A DNA stretch of 64,000 bases from positions 248,001 to 312,000 of the forward strand of contig NZ_JAGGCS010000002.1 in the NCBI RefSeq assembly GCF_022884085.1, in the 5' to 3' direction. Below the pieces are notes generated by a model. That model ran no database searches and was not told where the DNA came from. It saw only the letters and a program-made list of their open reading frames with translations. Origin of the DNA: Paenirhizobium cremeum (lineage in GTDB: Bacteria; Pseudomonadota; Alphaproteobacteria; Rhizobiales; Rhizobiaceae). Made by a program: the position numbers and the translations under genes. Positions 16,833-26,915 of this stretch are shown one piece after another (position 1 is the first letter of the stretch; every line of letters begins with the position of its first letter).

Positions 16833-18596
16833 TCAGGTTTCTTGCGCCATTTGCCGAAGGTCCGAGAGGCCCCGGGGTGGATGCGCGCGGAAGTCGACGC
16901 CATAGACGCGGCTGGCGAAATGGTCGCGGACACGGGTGATCTGGGAGGCCTCGCCTGTAATCCTCGACCTCAACAGTGGATCGCGGGTGTCGGCAATTGC
17001 CATCGACTTGTTGATAACCCAGCCATATGGCTCGATACCGGCACGGCGCAAATCGTCCTGCAATGCGCCGGCCTCGGAGACCGGAGTGGTTTCCGGTAGC
17101 GTGACGAGGATAACCTTGGTGTAGCCGGGGTCCTGCAGGCGCATCAACGGGGTGACCATCCGTCCGGGGGTATCGGGATCGAGATGGCGGGTCATCTGGC
17201 GATGATACGCGCCGGTGGCATCCAGCAGCAGAAGCGTATGGCCCGTCGGCGCAGTATCGATGACGACGAAATTGCCCCGCGCTTCCCCGACGATGCGGGA
17301 AAATGCATGAAACACCGCCACCTCCTCCGTACAGGGCGAGGCGAGGTCTTCGCGCAGGAGCGCCCTGCCTTCGTCATCCAGATCGCGACCGCGCGTCGAC
17401 ATGATCTTGGCAATGTACCGCTCCGTCTCGACCTCGGGGTCTATCCGGTCGACCGTCAGGCCGGGCATGGTTTCGGCGCCGACGACGAAGGAAAGATGGG
17501 CGGCGGGATCGGTGGTCGTCAGATGGACGGAATGACCTTTTGCCGCGATGCCGGCGGCAAGGGCCGCGGCAATCGTGGTCTTGCCGACGCCACCCTTGCC
17601 CATCACCATGACCAGCCCCTTGCCGCTTGCGGCGATCTCGTCCACCAGTGTCGACAGTCGTGGCAGGTCCGGTGCGGCAAGCGGTGGCAGGTTTTCCATG
17701 CGCGGATCGGCGGGTGGGGATAGCAAGGCGCGCAGGGCTGGCAGGCCGACCATGTCGAAGGGCAAAAGCGGGATTTCGTCGCGCGGCAGGCCGGCGAGCG
17801 AAGCCGGTATTTCGGAAAGCGCCGATGTCTGTTCGGCTGCGAAGGCGATGGCGATCCTGTCTTCCGGCTCCGTCGGCGTGAACCGGCCATTGACGGCGAG
17901 CATCTGATTGGAGAGGCCGAGTTCGGCGAGTTCTCCTGCGGTACGCGCCGCTTCCCGAATGGCGCCGCGGTCCGGGCGCGTGACGAGCACGATGGTGGTG
18001 CGCGCGGGGTCCGCGAGACAATCGAGCGCCGCGCGAAAACGTGTCTCCTGCATCTTGAGGCCCGAATGCGGCCCGAGGCAGGATGCGCCACGCTCATTGG
18101 CTTCGAGAAAGCCTGTCCAGGCCTTGGGAAGACTGAGGAGCCGCAGGGTGTGACCGGTTGGAGCCGTATCGAAGACGATGTGATCGAAGTCGCTCGCGTC
18201 TCCGGTCAGAAGTCCCACGAATTCGTCGAAGGCGGCAATCTCGGTGGTGCAGGCACCGGACAGCTGTTCCCGAACGGTGGCTTTGTCGCTTGCGCTTGCA
18301 GAGGGAGCCATCTGTTCGAGAACGCGGCTGCGGTAATCCTCCGCCGCCGTTTCCGGATCGATGTTCATGGCCGACAGTCCCGGAATGCCGGGCACCGACC
18401 GTGGTTCGTCGGTAAGCGTCGTGCCGAGCATTTCATCGAGGTTAGAGGCCGGGTCGGTACTCACCAGCAGAACCTTGAGACCGCGATCAGCCAGTGCGAT
18501 AGCCACGGCGCAGCTCAGGGACGTTTTGCCGACGCCGCCCTTGCCCGTGAAGAAAAGGTGGCGATTGGGTCTGTTCAACAGCGTCAGTCGTTCCAT
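16833..18596 (-). CDS. arsA: ArsA-type arsenical pump ATPase, two-domain
   Basis: A 587-residue protein with two fused ArsA halves. The first half has P-loop GKGGVGKT at 18-25 and DTAPTGHT at 143-150. The second has GKGGVGKT at 333-340 and DTAPTGHT at 447-454. The three cysteines that bind As(III)/Sb(III) in the plasmid R773 enzyme are present: Cys116 (SGACTTE), Cys173 (GASCLG) and Cys422 (ASPCTEE). Length and layout match the classic enzyme (583 residues), which powers the ArsB channel. No arsB, acr3, arsD, arsC or arsR gene lies beside it; the neighbour is a LysR gene. It is therefore either a partner of a channel encoded elsewhere or has another role. The family call is secure; the pathway is open. 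Confidence 0.92.
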   Translation of the reverse strand: MERLTLLNRPNRHLFFTGKGGVGKTSLSCAVAIALADRGLKVLLVSTDPASNLDEMLGTTLTDEPRSVPGIPGLSAMNIDPETAAEDYRSRVLEQMAPSASASDKATVREQLSGACTTEIAAFDEFVGLLTGDASDFDHIVFDTAPTGHTLRLLSLPKAWTGFLEANERGASCLGPHSGLKMQETRFRAALDCLADPARTTIVLVTRPDRGAIREAARTAGELAELGLSNQMLAVNGRFTPTEPEDRIAIAFAAEQTSALSEIPASLAGLPRDEIPLLPFDMVGLPALRALLSPPADPRMENLPPLAAPDLPRLSTLVDEIAASGKGLVMVMGKGGVGKTTIAAALAAGIAAKGHSVHLTTTDPAAHLSFVVGAETMPGLTVDRIDPEVETERYIAKIMSTRGRDLDDEGRALLREDLASPCTEEVAVFHAFSRIVGEARGNFVVIDTAPTGHTLLLLDATGAYHRQMTRHLDPDTPGRMVTPLMRLQDPGYTKVILVTLPETTPVSEAGALQDDLRRAGIEPYGWVINKSMAIADTRDPLLRSRITGEASQITRVRDHFASRVYGVDFRAHPPRGLSDLRQMAQET

Positions 18597-18676
18597 CTGC
18601 TCTTCCCCGATTTCTGCAGTGCATCCAGCCTACGGCATCGACCGCTGTCGCGACTTGATCTGTGGCAAGCAATCTA

Positions 18677-18715
18677 ATCGAATTCTTCGATCAATAAAGC
18701 GAAATACGCTCGCTT
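18677..18715. promoter_or_regulatory. Two inverted repeats between arsA and the divergent dehydrogenase gene
   Basis: ATCGAA-ttc-TTCGAT lies at 18677-18691 and AAGCGA-n7-TCGCTT at 18697-18715, between divergent genes. Either could be a regulator site, for example for the LysR protein of the arsA operon. There is no direct evidence of binding. Confidence 0.35.
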
Positions 18716-18768
18716 GATGAATGTCATTTCCTTCTGCAAGCTCACGCCAAAACAAGAGGGGAATACGG

Positions 18769-21219
18769 ATGTCTCAACTGCCCGGCTCGGCACGTGTCGT
18801 CATCATCGGGGGCGGGGTCGTGGGGGCTTCCTCGCTCTATCATCTGGCGAAGGCCGGATGGACGGATTGCGTGCTTCTGGAAAAGAACGAGCTGACGGCG
18901 GGCTCGACCTGGCATGCTGCCGGCAATGTGCCGACCTTTTCCTCCTCATGGTCGATCATGAACATGCAGCGCTATTCGACCGAGCTTTACGCGAAGCTCG
19001 GCGGGCTGGTCGATTATCCGATGAACTATCACGTCACGGGATCGCTCAGGATCGGTCACACGAAGGAGCGCCTGCAGGAGTTCAGGCGCGTCGTCGGCAT
19101 GGGCCGCTATCAGGGCATGGACCTCGACATCATGTCGCCGGACGAGATGCGGTCGAAATATCCGTTCCTCGAAACCCATGACCTGACGGGAGCGCTTTAC
19201 GATCCCTATGACGGCGATATCGATCCGGCCCAGTTGACCCAGGCGCTGGCGAAGGGCGCGCGCGACATGGGGGCGAAGATCATCCGCTTCTGTCCCGTCA
19301 CGGCGGCGCGTCGGGAAAACGGCGAGTGGGTGTTGACGACGCCACTTGGCGAGATCCGCTGCGAATATGTCGTCAACGCCGCCGGCTACTATGCGCGCGA
19401 GGTCGGCAAGCTGTTCGGCCGTGACGTGCCGATGATGGTGATGAGCCATCAGTACATGCTGTTCGACACCATTCCCGAACTGGAGGCATGGTCGAAGGAG
19501 GCGGGCCACAAGCTGCCGCTGCTGCGCGATGTCGACAGTTCCTATTATCTCCGGCAGGAAAAATACGGCATGAACCTCGGGCCTTACGAAAAGGCCTGCC
19601 GGGCGCATTGGGTGACGAAGGACGACCCGATGCCGGAGGACTTTTCCTTCCAGCTCTTCCCAGACGATCTGGAGCGGCTGGAATGGTATCTCAACGATGC
19701 CGTCGAGCGCGTACCGATCCTCGGCACGGCGGGGCTTTCCAGGATTATTAACGGTCCCATTCCCTACGCGCCGGATGGCAATCCGCTGATCGGGCCGATG
19801 CCGGGCGTGCCGAATGCCTTCGAGGCTTGCGTCTTTACCTTCGGCATCTGCCAGGCGGGCGGGGCCGGCAAGGTGCTGGCCGAATGGGTCAGCGCGGGCG
19901 AGACCGAATGGGACATGTGGTCCTGCGATCCGCGCCGCTACACCTCCTTCGCGTCCGATCCGGATTATTGCGTCGCCAAGGGCATGGAAATCTATGGCCA
20001 TGAATATGCGATGCATTTCCCGAGACACTACTGGCCGGCGGGGCGCAATCGCAAGCTCTCCCCGATTCATGACCGGATCGCGGCGCTCGGTGCGCAGTTC
20101 AAGCCCTATAACGGCTGGGAGCGGGCGATGTGGTATGCGAAACCCGGCGACGATATCTCCGAAGAGGCAACGCAGACCTGGGATCGCAAGGGGCCGTGGA
20201 GCCCGCGGATCGAGGAGGAGTGTTTGGCGGTGCGTGACGCGGCTGGCATTCTCGATCTGCCGGGCTTTTCCCGCTACCGGGTGAAGGGCAAGGGCGCGCA
20301 CGAATGGCTTTCCTCCATCATCACCGGCCGCGTGCCCAAGCCGGGGCGGATCGGGCTTGCCTATTTCGCCGACGACAAGGGCCGGATCGTCACGGAGATG
20401 TCGGTGATGGCGATCGAGGAGGATTTCTTCTTCCTCATCACGGCTGCGACCGCCCAGTGGCATGATTACGAATGGCTCCTGAAGCTGAAGCCGGCCGATG
20501 CCGCTTTCGTCATCGAGGATGTGACCGAGGCCTTTTCCTGCCAGATCCTGACCGGGCCCCATTCCCGCGCGATCCTCGCCGATGTCACGGACGCCGATCT
20601 TTCCCGTCCATGGCTCACGCATCAGTCGGCGCAGATCGGTGGGCGCTGGTGCCAGCTTGTGCGCGTTTCCTTCGCCGGTGAACTCGGATGGGAGATCCAC
20701 ACCAAGATTGAGGATACGCCCGATGTCTTCGACGCGGTCTGGATGGCGGGAAAGAGCCACGGGCTGAAACCCTTCGGCATGGAGGCGCTGGACTGCCTTC
20801 GGGTGGAGAAGGGTTATCGCGCCTGGAAGGGCGATCTTTCGACCGACTACACCGTGCTGCAGGGCGGGCTAGACCGTTTCATCGACTGGTCGAAGCCGGA
20901 TTTCAAGGGCCGGGCGGCGCTTCTGGCCGAGAAGCAGCGGGGCGTATCGAAGCGTTTCGTGACACTTGTCGTCGAGGCTGATGATTGCGACGCGCCCTAT
21001 ATGTCGACGCTCTGGCATGGCGGAAAGGTGGTCGGCGAGACGACCTCGGGCAATTGGGGTTACCGGGTCGGCAAGTCCATCGCGCTCGGCATGTTGCGTG
21101 CCGATCTCTGTGAGCCCGGCACCGAGGTCGAGGTGGAGATTTTCGGAGACAGGTTCAACGCGGTCGTGCAGCCCGATCAGGCGGTCTGGGATGCATCGAA
21201 CGAGAGGCTGAAGGCATGA
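18769..21219 (+). CDS. Dimethylglycine/sarcosine dehydrogenase-like FAD oxidoreductase, paralogue 1
   Basis: An 816-residue two-part enzyme. Residues 8-420 form a DAO-type FAD domain: [22 protein letters not shown] is the dinucleotide-binding fold, and STWHAAG contains His49, the position that carries covalent flavin in dimethylglycine dehydrogenase. Residues of about 430-815 are an aminomethyltransferase (GcvT-like) fold that hands the released methyl, as formaldehyde, to tetrahydrofolate. The ATG at 18769 has AAGAGGGG upstream. It overlaps the next gene by 4 nt (ATGA). It is predicted to oxidatively remove an N-methyl group from a methylated glycine or related amine in the cytosol. The exact substrate cannot be read from sequence. 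Confidence 0.85.
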   Translation: MSQLPGSARVVIIGGGVVGASSLYHLAKAGWTDCVLLEKNELTAGSTWHAAGNVPTFSSSWSIMNMQRYSTELYAKLGGLVDYPMNYHVTGSLRIGHTKERLQEFRRVVGMGRYQGMDLDIMSPDEMRSKYPFLETHDLTGALYDPYDGDIDPAQLTQALAKGARDMGAKIIRFCPVTAARRENGEWVLTTPLGEIRCEYVVNAAGYYAREVGKLFGRDVPMMVMSHQYMLFDTIPELEAWSKEAGHKLPLLRDVDSSYYLRQEKYGMNLGPYEKACRAHWVTKDDPMPEDFSFQLFPDDLERLEWYLNDAVERVPILGTAGLSRIINGPIPYAPDGNPLIGPMPGVPNAFEACVFTFGICQAGGAGKVLAEWVSAGETEWDMWSCDPRRYTSFASDPDYCVAKGMEIYGHEYAMHFPRHYWPAGRNRKLSPIHDRIAALGAQFKPYNGWERAMWYAKPGDDISEEATQTWDRKGPWSPRIEEECLAVRDAAGILDLPGFSRYRVKGKGAHEWLSSIITGRVPKPGRIGLAYFADDKGRIVTEMSVMAIEEDFFFLITAATAQWHDYEWLLKLKPADAAFVIEDVTEAFSCQILTGPHSRAILADVTDADLSRPWLTHQSAQIGGRWCQLVRVSFAGELGWEIHTKIEDTPDVFDAVWMAGKSHGLKPFGMEALDCLRVEKGYRAWKGDLSTDYTVLQGGLDRFIDWSKPDFKGRAALLAEKQRGVSKRFVTLVVEADDCDAPYMSTLWHGGKVVGETTSGNWGYRVGKSIALGMLRADLCEPGTEVEVEIFGDRFNAVVQPDQAVWDASNERLKA

Positions 21220-23681
21220 GCAACACCACTTCCCTGAAGCCTGTCCCGTCCAGGGCGCGGGCCGTCATCATCGGCGGCGGCGTATCCGGCTGTTCGGTTG
21301 CCTATCACCTTGCCAAGCTCGGCTGGACCGATGTGGTGCTTCTGGAGCGCAAGCAGCTGACATCCGGCACCACCTGGCATGCCGCCGGCCTGATCGGCCA
21401 GCTTCGCGGCAGCCAGAACATGACGCGGCTCGCGAAATATTCGCGCGATCTCTACGTGCGGCTCGAGGCGGAGACGGGCATCGGCACGGGCATGAAGCAG
21501 AACGGTTCGATCACCGTCGCGCTGACGGACGAACGGCGCGAGGAGATCTACCGGCAGGCATCGCTGGCGCGGGCGTTCAATGTCGATGTGCAGGAAATCG
21601 ATCCGGCGCGGGTGAAGGAGCTTTATCCTTATCTCAACGTCTCGGATGTGAAGGCGGCGGTGCATCTGCCGCTCGACGGCCAGTGCGATCCGGCCAATAT
21701 CGCCATGGCGCTGGCAAAGGGCGCCCGGCAGCACGGTGCGACGGTCATCGAAGGCGTCAAGGTCCTCGATGTCCTGACGAAGGACGGCCGCGTGACGGGT
21801 GTCGTCTGCGAGCAGGCGGGTGAGCGCCATGTGATCGAGACCGAAAACGTGGTCAATGCCGCGGGCATGTGGGGCCGCAATCTCGCGGCCCAATCCGGTG
21901 TGACTGTGCCGCTGCATGCGGCCGAGCATTTCTATATCGTCACCGAGCCGGTGCCGGGGCTCAAACAGCTTCCGGTGCTGCGCGTGCCGGACGAGCAGGC
22001 CTATTACAAGGAGGACGCCGGCAAGATGCTGCTCGGCGCCTTCGAACTGAAGGCCAAGCCCTGGGGCATGGATGGAATCTCCGAGGATTTCTGTTTCGAC
22101 CAGCTTCCCGACGATTTCGATCACTTCCAGCCCATCCTCGAAATGGCGGTGAGGCGCATGCCGATGCTGGAGACGGCCGGCATCCATACCTTCTTCTGCG
22201 GACCGGAAAGCTTCACGCCCGACGACCGCTATTATCTCGGCGAAGCGCCGGAGCTGAAGGGATACTGGGTGGCAGCCGGCTACAACTCCATCGGCATCGT
22301 CTCCTCCGGCGGGGCCGGCATGGCGTTGGCCCAGTGGATGAACGACGGCGAGCCGCCCTTCGATCTCTGGGAGGTCGATATCCGCCGCGCGCAACCGTTC
22401 CAGAAGAACCGGGTCTATCTGCAGGAGCGTGTCACCGAGACGCTCGGCCTGCTTTATGCCGACCATTTTCCCTACCGGCAGATGGCAACGGCCCGCGGCG
22501 TGCGCCGCTCGCCGATCCATGAGCATCTGAAGAAGCGCGGCGCCGTCTTCGGCGAGGTGGCGGGCTGGGAAAGGGCGAACTGGTTTGCCGGGCTCGGCCA
22601 GGAAAAGGAATATCGCTACAGCTGGAAGCGGCAGAACTGGTTCGACAACCAGCGCGCCGAACACATGGCGGTGCGCGAAGGCGTCGGCCTGTTCGACATG
22701 ACGTCTTTCGGCAAGATCCGGGTGGAGGGCCGCGATGCGCTTGCTTTCCTGCAGCGGCTCTGCGCCAATCAGATGGACGTCGAGGCGGGCCGGATTGTTT
22801 ATACGCAGATGCTCAATGGCCGTGGCGGGATCGAAAGCGACCTGACGGTGACACGTCTTTCGGAGACAGCCTTTTTCCTCGTCGTTCCGGGCGCGACGCT
22901 CCAGCGCGACCTTGCCTGGCTGCGCAAGAACCTTCTGCCAGACGAGTTCGTGGTGGTGACCGATGTTAGCGCCGCGGAAAGCGTTTTCTGCATCATGGGG
23001 CCGAAATCGCGCGAACTGCTCAACAAGGTTAGTCCGAGCGATTTCTCCAATGCGGCCCATCCGTTCGGTTCGGCCCGCGAGATCGAGATCGGTTACGGCC
23101 TCGCCCGCGCCCATCGCGTCACCTATGTCGGCGAACTGGGCTGGGAGCTTTACGTCTCGTCGGACCAGGCGGCGCATGTCTTCGAGACGCTGGAACAGGC
23201 CGGCGAGGAAATCGGGCTGAAACTGTGCGGTCTGCACGCGCTCGATAGCTGCCGTATCGAAAAGGCGTTCCGCCATTTCGGACATGACATCACCGACGAG
23301 GACCATGTGCTGGAGGCGGGGCTGGGCTTTGCGGTGAAGACCGGCAAGGGCGATTTCATCGGCCGGGATGCCGTCTTGAGAAAGCAGGAGGAGGGTTTGA
23401 AGCGTCGGCTCGTGCAGTTGCGCCTCACCGATCCGGAACCGCTGGTCTTTCACAACGAAGCGCTGGTGCGCGATGGCAGGATCGTCGGAACCATTACGTC
23501 GGGCAATTACGGCCATTTTCTCCAAGGCGCGATCGGCCTCGGCTATGTGCCCTGCGAGGGCGAGAGCGCAGCCGACGTTCTGGCGTCGAAATACGAGATC
23601 GAGATCGCCGGGGAACGGTTCGCGGCGGAGGCTTCGTTTGCGCCGCTATACGACCCCAAGGCGGAACGGGTGAAGATGTGA
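21216..23681 (+). CDS. Dimethylglycine/sarcosine dehydrogenase-like FAD oxidoreductase, paralogue 2
   Basis: An 821-residue paralogue of the preceding enzyme with the same design. The FAD domain has [21 protein letters not shown] and TTWHAAG (His55, candidate flavin attachment). A GcvT-like folate-binding domain runs from about 430 to 820, with [16 protein letters not shown] and the family ending. It is coupled to paralogue 1 by an ATGA overlap, which suggests equal expression and perhaps successive N-demethylations or a hetero-oligomer. A Rieske demethylase gene follows after 55 nt. Dimethylglycine or sarcosine dehydrogenase is the closest named activity; stachydrine-derived N-methylproline is an alternative substrate in rhizobia. 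Confidence 0.86.
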   Translation: MSNTTSLKPVPSRARAVIIGGGVSGCSVAYHLAKLGWTDVVLLERKQLTSGTTWHAAGLIGQLRGSQNMTRLAKYSRDLYVRLEAETGIGTGMKQNGSITVALTDERREEIYRQASLARAFNVDVQEIDPARVKELYPYLNVSDVKAAVHLPLDGQCDPANIAMALAKGARQHGATVIEGVKVLDVLTKDGRVTGVVCEQAGERHVIETENVVNAAGMWGRNLAAQSGVTVPLHAAEHFYIVTEPVPGLKQLPVLRVPDEQAYYKEDAGKMLLGAFELKAKPWGMDGISEDFCFDQLPDDFDHFQPILEMAVRRMPMLETAGIHTFFCGPESFTPDDRYYLGEAPELKGYWVAAGYNSIGIVSSGGAGMALAQWMNDGEPPFDLWEVDIRRAQPFQKNRVYLQERVTETLGLLYADHFPYRQMATARGVRRSPIHEHLKKRGAVFGEVAGWERANWFAGLGQEKEYRYSWKRQNWFDNQRAEHMAVREGVGLFDMTSFGKIRVEGRDALAFLQRLCANQMDVEAGRIVYTQMLNGRGGIESDLTVTRLSETAFFLVVPGATLQRDLAWLRKNLLPDEFVVVTDVSAAESVFCIMGPKSRELLNKVSPSDFSNAAHPFGSAREIEIGYGLARAHRVTYVGELGWELYVSSDQAAHVFETLEQAGEEIGLKLCGLHALDSCRIEKAFRHFGHDITDEDHVLEAGLGFAVKTGKGDFIGRDAVLRKQEEGLKRRLVQLRLTDPEPLVFHNEALVRDGRIVGTITSGNYGHFLQGAIGLGYVPCEGESAADVLASKYEIEIAGERFAAEASFAPLYDPKAERVKM

Positions 23682-23736
23682 GCGTGGGGTGCAAACTCCA
23701 ATAGAAATTCCGGGTTCCACCAAGGAGGCAAATGCA

Positions 23737-24966
23737 ATGCTGGCGGGCGATCTGAAGAACGACACAGTGGTGGCAGACCCCATCGACAGGCTCGTTTCCG
23801 CATACCGACCGGGCTACGCGCTGGAGCGTCCGTTCTATCTCGATCCCGCGATCTTCGAGCGGGATATGGAACGGGTGTTCTTCCGTCATTGGCACTGTCT
23901 GGCGCATGAGAGCATCATTCCCGATCCCGGCGATTTCGAGGTTTTCAAGCTTGGCTCTGAAGCGGTGATCCTGACGCGCGGGGCGGATGGCGGCGTGCAT
24001 GCGCTGCTCAATCTCTGCCGCCATCGCGGGGCGGAGGTCTGCACGAAGGAGAAGGGCAATGCCAAGGCCTTCGTCTGTCCCTATCACGCCTGGACCTACG
24101 GCAATGACGGTGCGCTCAAGGCCGCGCGGCTGATGCCGAAGGACTTCGACCGGCAGGCGCATGGGCTGAAGAAGGCGCATGTGCGGGTGGTCGAGGGGCT
24201 GGTGTTCATTTCCTTTGCGAAGGAACCACTCGATTTCAGCGAGGTCGAGGCATTGCTGCACGCGACCTGCGGCCAGTATGGCTGGGCCAATGCAAAGGTG
24301 GCGCACCGGCAGAGCTATGCGATCGACGCGAACTGGAAGCTCGCTGTCGAAAACTATGTCGAGTGCTACCATTGCGGCCCGGCCCATCCGGAATATTCGG
24401 AGACGCATGCGCTGGAACAGCCACTGCATCTGATCGAGGAGCTGAACGCCGCCATGGAGGCGCGGACCTGCGCGCTCGGCATCGAGATCGGGTCGGGCAA
24501 TCACTGGCAGTCTTCAGCTGGCGGCAAGGAAACGATCCATGCCTTCCGCTATGCCCTCTATGACGGCGTGAAAACCGGCAGCAAGGACGGTCAGCCGCTC
24601 AGCACCCTGATGGGACGTTTCACCGATTTCGACGGCGGCGTCACCTCGATCCATCTCGGCGGCACGAGCTTCCTCGTCTGCTATGCCGACCACGGCATGA
24701 TCTACCGCTTCATCCCGAAGACGGTCGATACCTGCGAAATGGAGTTGATCTGGCTGGTCGATGGCAAGGCGGAGGCGGGCGTCGACTACGACTTCGAAAA
24801 GCTTACCTGGCTCTGGCGCGTGACGACCGACGAGGACAAGGCGATCATCGAACACACCGCGCGCGGCGTGCGCTCGCATTTCTACGAGCCCGGGCCGATT
24901 GCGCCGATGGAGCAGAACGAACTGCGCTACATCAACTGGTATCTCGAGGAGATCAGCCGTCCGTGA
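23737..24966 (+). CDS. Rieske-type betaine N-demethylase oxygenase subunit (GbcA/Stc2-like)
   Basis: A 409-residue Rieske non-haem iron oxygenase. Rieske ligands are Cys94, His96, Cys114 and His117 (CxH-x17-CxxH). The mononuclear iron site is in NYVECYHCGPAH. The ATG at 23737 was chosen for AAGGAGG 8 nt upstream. The size, and the pairing with dimethylglycine-dehydrogenase genes, fit the family that removes a methyl group from quaternary amines such as glycine betaine, stachydrine or carnitine, releasing formaldehyde. No ferredoxin-reductase (gbcB-like) gene is adjacent, so electrons must come from a protein encoded elsewhere. The 3' end lies in one copy of a 23-bp direct repeat. Confidence 0.85.
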   Translation: MLAGDLKNDTVVADPIDRLVSAYRPGYALERPFYLDPAIFERDMERVFFRHWHCLAHESIIPDPGDFEVFKLGSEAVILTRGADGGVHALLNLCRHRGAEVCTKEKGNAKAFVCPYHAWTYGNDGALKAARLMPKDFDRQAHGLKKAHVRVVEGLVFISFAKEPLDFSEVEALLHATCGQYGWANAKVAHRQSYAIDANWKLAVENYVECYHCGPAHPEYSETHALEQPLHLIEELNAAMEARTCALGIEIGSGNHWQSSAGGKETIHAFRYALYDGVKTGSKDGQPLSTLMGRFTDFDGGVTSIHLGGTSFLVCYADHGMIYRFIPKTVDTCEMELIWLVDGKAEAGVDYDFEKLTWLWRVTTDEDKAIIEHTARGVRSHFYEPGPIAPMEQNELRYINWYLEEISRP

Positions 24967-24974
24967 CGGCGGCT
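24952..24974. repeat. 23-bp direct repeat, copy 1
   Basis: A perfect 23-nt sequence that spans the stop of the Rieske gene. It recurs identically at 25179-25201, over the end of sitD. The two copies have the same orientation on the + strand although the genes are convergent. Confidence 0.85.
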
Positions 24975-25017
24975 CGGGCGGACGAGAAGGGGTGTTGTTG
25001 AAGTCGACGCATCTTTT

Positions 25018-25132
25018 CCCGTCATGCCGGATTTAGTCCGGCATCCAGCAGCGCGATGTCCATCGCGCGTAAGAGCCTTTTGCGATCAAGGACTTGATCG
25101 CGCTGGATCCCGGCTCAGGGCCGGGATGACGG
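25018..25132. repeat. Dispersed palindromic repeat, family A copy 2
   Basis: Lies between the convergent Rieske and sitD genes. It begins CCCGTCATGCCGGATTT, then CCGGCATCCAGC, as in the copy at 4125, and ends in GGGATGACGG, the inverse of its start. Internal hairpins GCGCGATG...CATCGCGC and TCCCGGC...GCCGGGA are visible. No ORF lies inside. It may also act as a transcription end for both genes. Confidence 0.75.
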
Positions 25133-25178
25133 CGATGAGGATTGTGGCGTCGATCACAGGAACCATCGGTAAAGGGAT

Positions 25179-25201
25179 ATCAGCCGTCCGTGACGGCGGC
25201 T
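25179..25201. repeat. 23-bp direct repeat, copy 2
   Basis: Identical to 24952-24974. Here it covers the stop and last codons of sitD (read on the minus strand). The copies start 227 bp apart and enclose the family A repeat. Confidence 0.85.
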
Positions 25202-26037
25202 GATCGCTGGCTGTTGCGCGATTTCCAGACGGTGTGCAGGAAGGCGGCGACGAACATGGCTGACATCAGGAGGACGATGGTCGGGGCAGGGGCGCTGTCG
25301 ATCAGGAAGCTGAGATAGATGCCGGCGACCGATGCGGTGACGGCGACGGCCACGGCCGTTACCAGCATCGCCTGAAACCGTCGGGTAATCAGGAAGGCGA
25401 TGGCGCCCGGAGCCACCAGCATGGCGACGGAAAGGATGATGCCGACGGCTTTCAGAGCGCCGACCACCGTCAGCGACAAGACCGCCAGCAGGCCGTAGTG
25501 CAGCAGCCGGACCGGCAGGCCGATGGCGCGGGCGTGCTGCGGATCGAAGGCCTGCACCAGAAGATCCTTGCGCAGGATTACCAGAAAGACTGTTGCGGCA
25601 AGCGCGATCAGGCCGGTTTCCAGAAGGTCGGAGGGCAGGATGCCGAGCATGTCGCCGAACAGGATATGGTCGAGATGCACGTCGCTCTCGATCTTTACGT
25701 AGAGCACGAGGCCGAGTCCGAACATGCCGGAGAAGACGATGCCGAGGACGGTATCTTCCTTGATGCGGCTGTTTTCCTTGAGGTAGCCGGTCAGCAGCGC
25801 GCAGGTAAGGCCGGCGATGAAGGCGCCGATGGCAAGCGGAATGCCGGCGATGTAGGCGATCACGATGCCCGGCAGGACGGCATGGGAGACAGCATCCCCC
25901 ATCAGCGACCACCCCTTCAGCACCAGCAGGCAGGAGAGCAGCGCCATCGGCACGGCGATCATCAGGGTGATGACGAAGGCCGACTGCATGAAGGGAAGCT
26001 GGAAGGGCAGGATGAGAAGTTCGAGCGTGTCGTTCAC
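25180..26037 (-). CDS. sitD: Manganese/iron ABC transporter permease SitD
   Basis: A 285-residue ABC-3 family permease with about eight membrane helices. LVLKGWSLMGDAVSHAVLPG is the family signature block near residue 40, and the cytoplasmic loop near AFDPQHARAIGLP docks on the ATPase. It overlaps sitC by 4 nt. With SitC it forms the channel of a cluster A-I metal importer for Mn(II), possibly also Fe(II). The last codons fall inside a 23-bp sequence duplicated from the Rieske gene end, so the extreme C-terminus may be recently altered. The order sitA-B-C-D and the Mur-like boxes upstream support Mn rather than Zn. Confidence 0.92.
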   Translation of the reverse strand: MNDTLELLILPFQLPFMQSAFVITLMIAVPMALLSCLLVLKGWSLMGDAVSHAVLPGIVIAYIAGIPLAIGAFIAGLTCALLTGYLKENSRIKEDTVLGIVFSGMFGLGLVLYVKIESDVHLDHILFGDMLGILPSDLLETGLIALAATVFLVILRKDLLVQAFDPQHARAIGLPVRLLHYGLLAVLSLTVVGALKAVGIILSVAMLVAPGAIAFLITRRFQAMLVTAVAVAVTASVAGIYLSFLIDSAPAPTIVLLMSAMFVAAFLHTVWKSRNSQRSAAVTDG

Positions 26038-26915
26038 CGCGCTGCCTCCGCTGATGCTGTGGGGCTGGCGAGCGCTGCGCGGGCGCGGCGGCGGGCGGCG
26101 AGGAGACCGTGCTTCGGCGCGAAGACGAAGGCGGTCAGGAAGATCGCAGTCTGCAGCACGACGATGACGCCGCCGGTCGCTCCGTCGAGGAAATAGCTGA
26201 TGTATGCGCCGATAAAGCTCGTAGCCGCACCAATTACGAAGGCCATGAGGATGAGGCGCTGGAAGCGGTCGGTGAGCAGGTAGGCGGTTGCACCCGGCGT
26301 CACCACCATGGCGATAACAAGGAAAGCGCCGACGGTCTGGAGGGCGGCGACGGTGGAGCCGGCGAGCAGCGTGAAGAAGATCACCTTCAGCAGATCCGGC
26401 CTGAGGCCGATCGAGCGGGCGTGGTTCTCATCGAAGAAGGCGACCATGAAATCCTTCCACTTGGCCGTCAGCACGATCAGGCTGACGCCGCCGATGATGA
26501 CGAGCTGCAGCGTATCGGCCGGCGTGATCGCGAGGATGTTGCCAAGCACGATGGTCTGGATGTTCACCGAAACGGGGGAGAGCGAGACCATGAAGAGGCC
26601 GAGCCCGAAGAAGGAGGTGAAGATCAGGCCGATAATGGCGTCTTCCTTGAGGCGGGTCCGCTGGTTGAGGAAGAGCATGGAGGCTGCCGCAAGGCCACCG
26701 GAGATGAAGGCGCCGAAGGCGAAGGGCAGGCCCAGCATATAGGCGCCTGCGACGCCCGGCACGATGGCATGGGAGAGCGCATCGCCGATCAGCGACCAGC
26801 CTTTCAGCATCAGGTAGGAGGAGAGAAAGCCGCAGACGCCGCCGACAAGCGCGCTGACGAAAATGGCGTTTCGCATGTAGTCGTAGCCGAAGGGCTCGAG
26901 AAGGACGTCAATCAT
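26034..26915 (-). CDS. sitC: Manganese/iron ABC transporter permease SitC
   Basis: A 293-residue ABC-3 family membrane protein. The ATG at 26915 was chosen because the product then begins [17 protein letters not shown], the usual start of this family; the upstream frame overlaps sit[21 protein letters not shown] is the signature block, and [12 protein letters not shown] marks the ATPase-docking loop. It overlaps sitB by 8 nt and sitD by 4 nt. It forms the heterodimeric channel with SitD. The C-terminal tail is Ala/Arg-rich and cytoplasmic. Confidence 0.92.
   Translation of the reverse strand: MIDVLLEPFGYDYMRNAIFVSALVGGVCGFLSSYLMLKGWSLIGDALSHAIVPGVAGAYMLGLPFAFGAFISGGLAAASMLFLNQRTRLKEDAIIGLIFTSFFGLGLFMVSLSPVSVNIQTIVLGNILAITPADTLQLVIIGGVSLIVLTAKWKDFMVAFFDENHARSIGLRPDLLKVIFFTLLAGSTVAALQTVGAFLVIAMVVTPGATAYLLTDRFQRLILMAFVIGAATSFIGAYISYFLDGATGGVIVVLQTAIFLTAFVFAPKHGLLAARRRARAALASPTASAEAAR

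Noticed and set aside
18597..18768. Glycine riboswitch before the dehydrogenase genes
   Set aside because: The gap is 172 nt and shows no tandem aptamer pattern. Only two short inverted repeats are seen.
18946..23525. Two long antisense frames across the dehydrogenase paralogues
   Set aside because: Both are opposite to clear enzyme genes with conserved FAD and GcvT motifs, and contain no recognisable protein features.
25179..25201. Phage or integron attachment site
   Set aside because: The 23-bp duplication is not next to a tRNA gene or an integrase gene, and the enclosed segment has no coding sequence.
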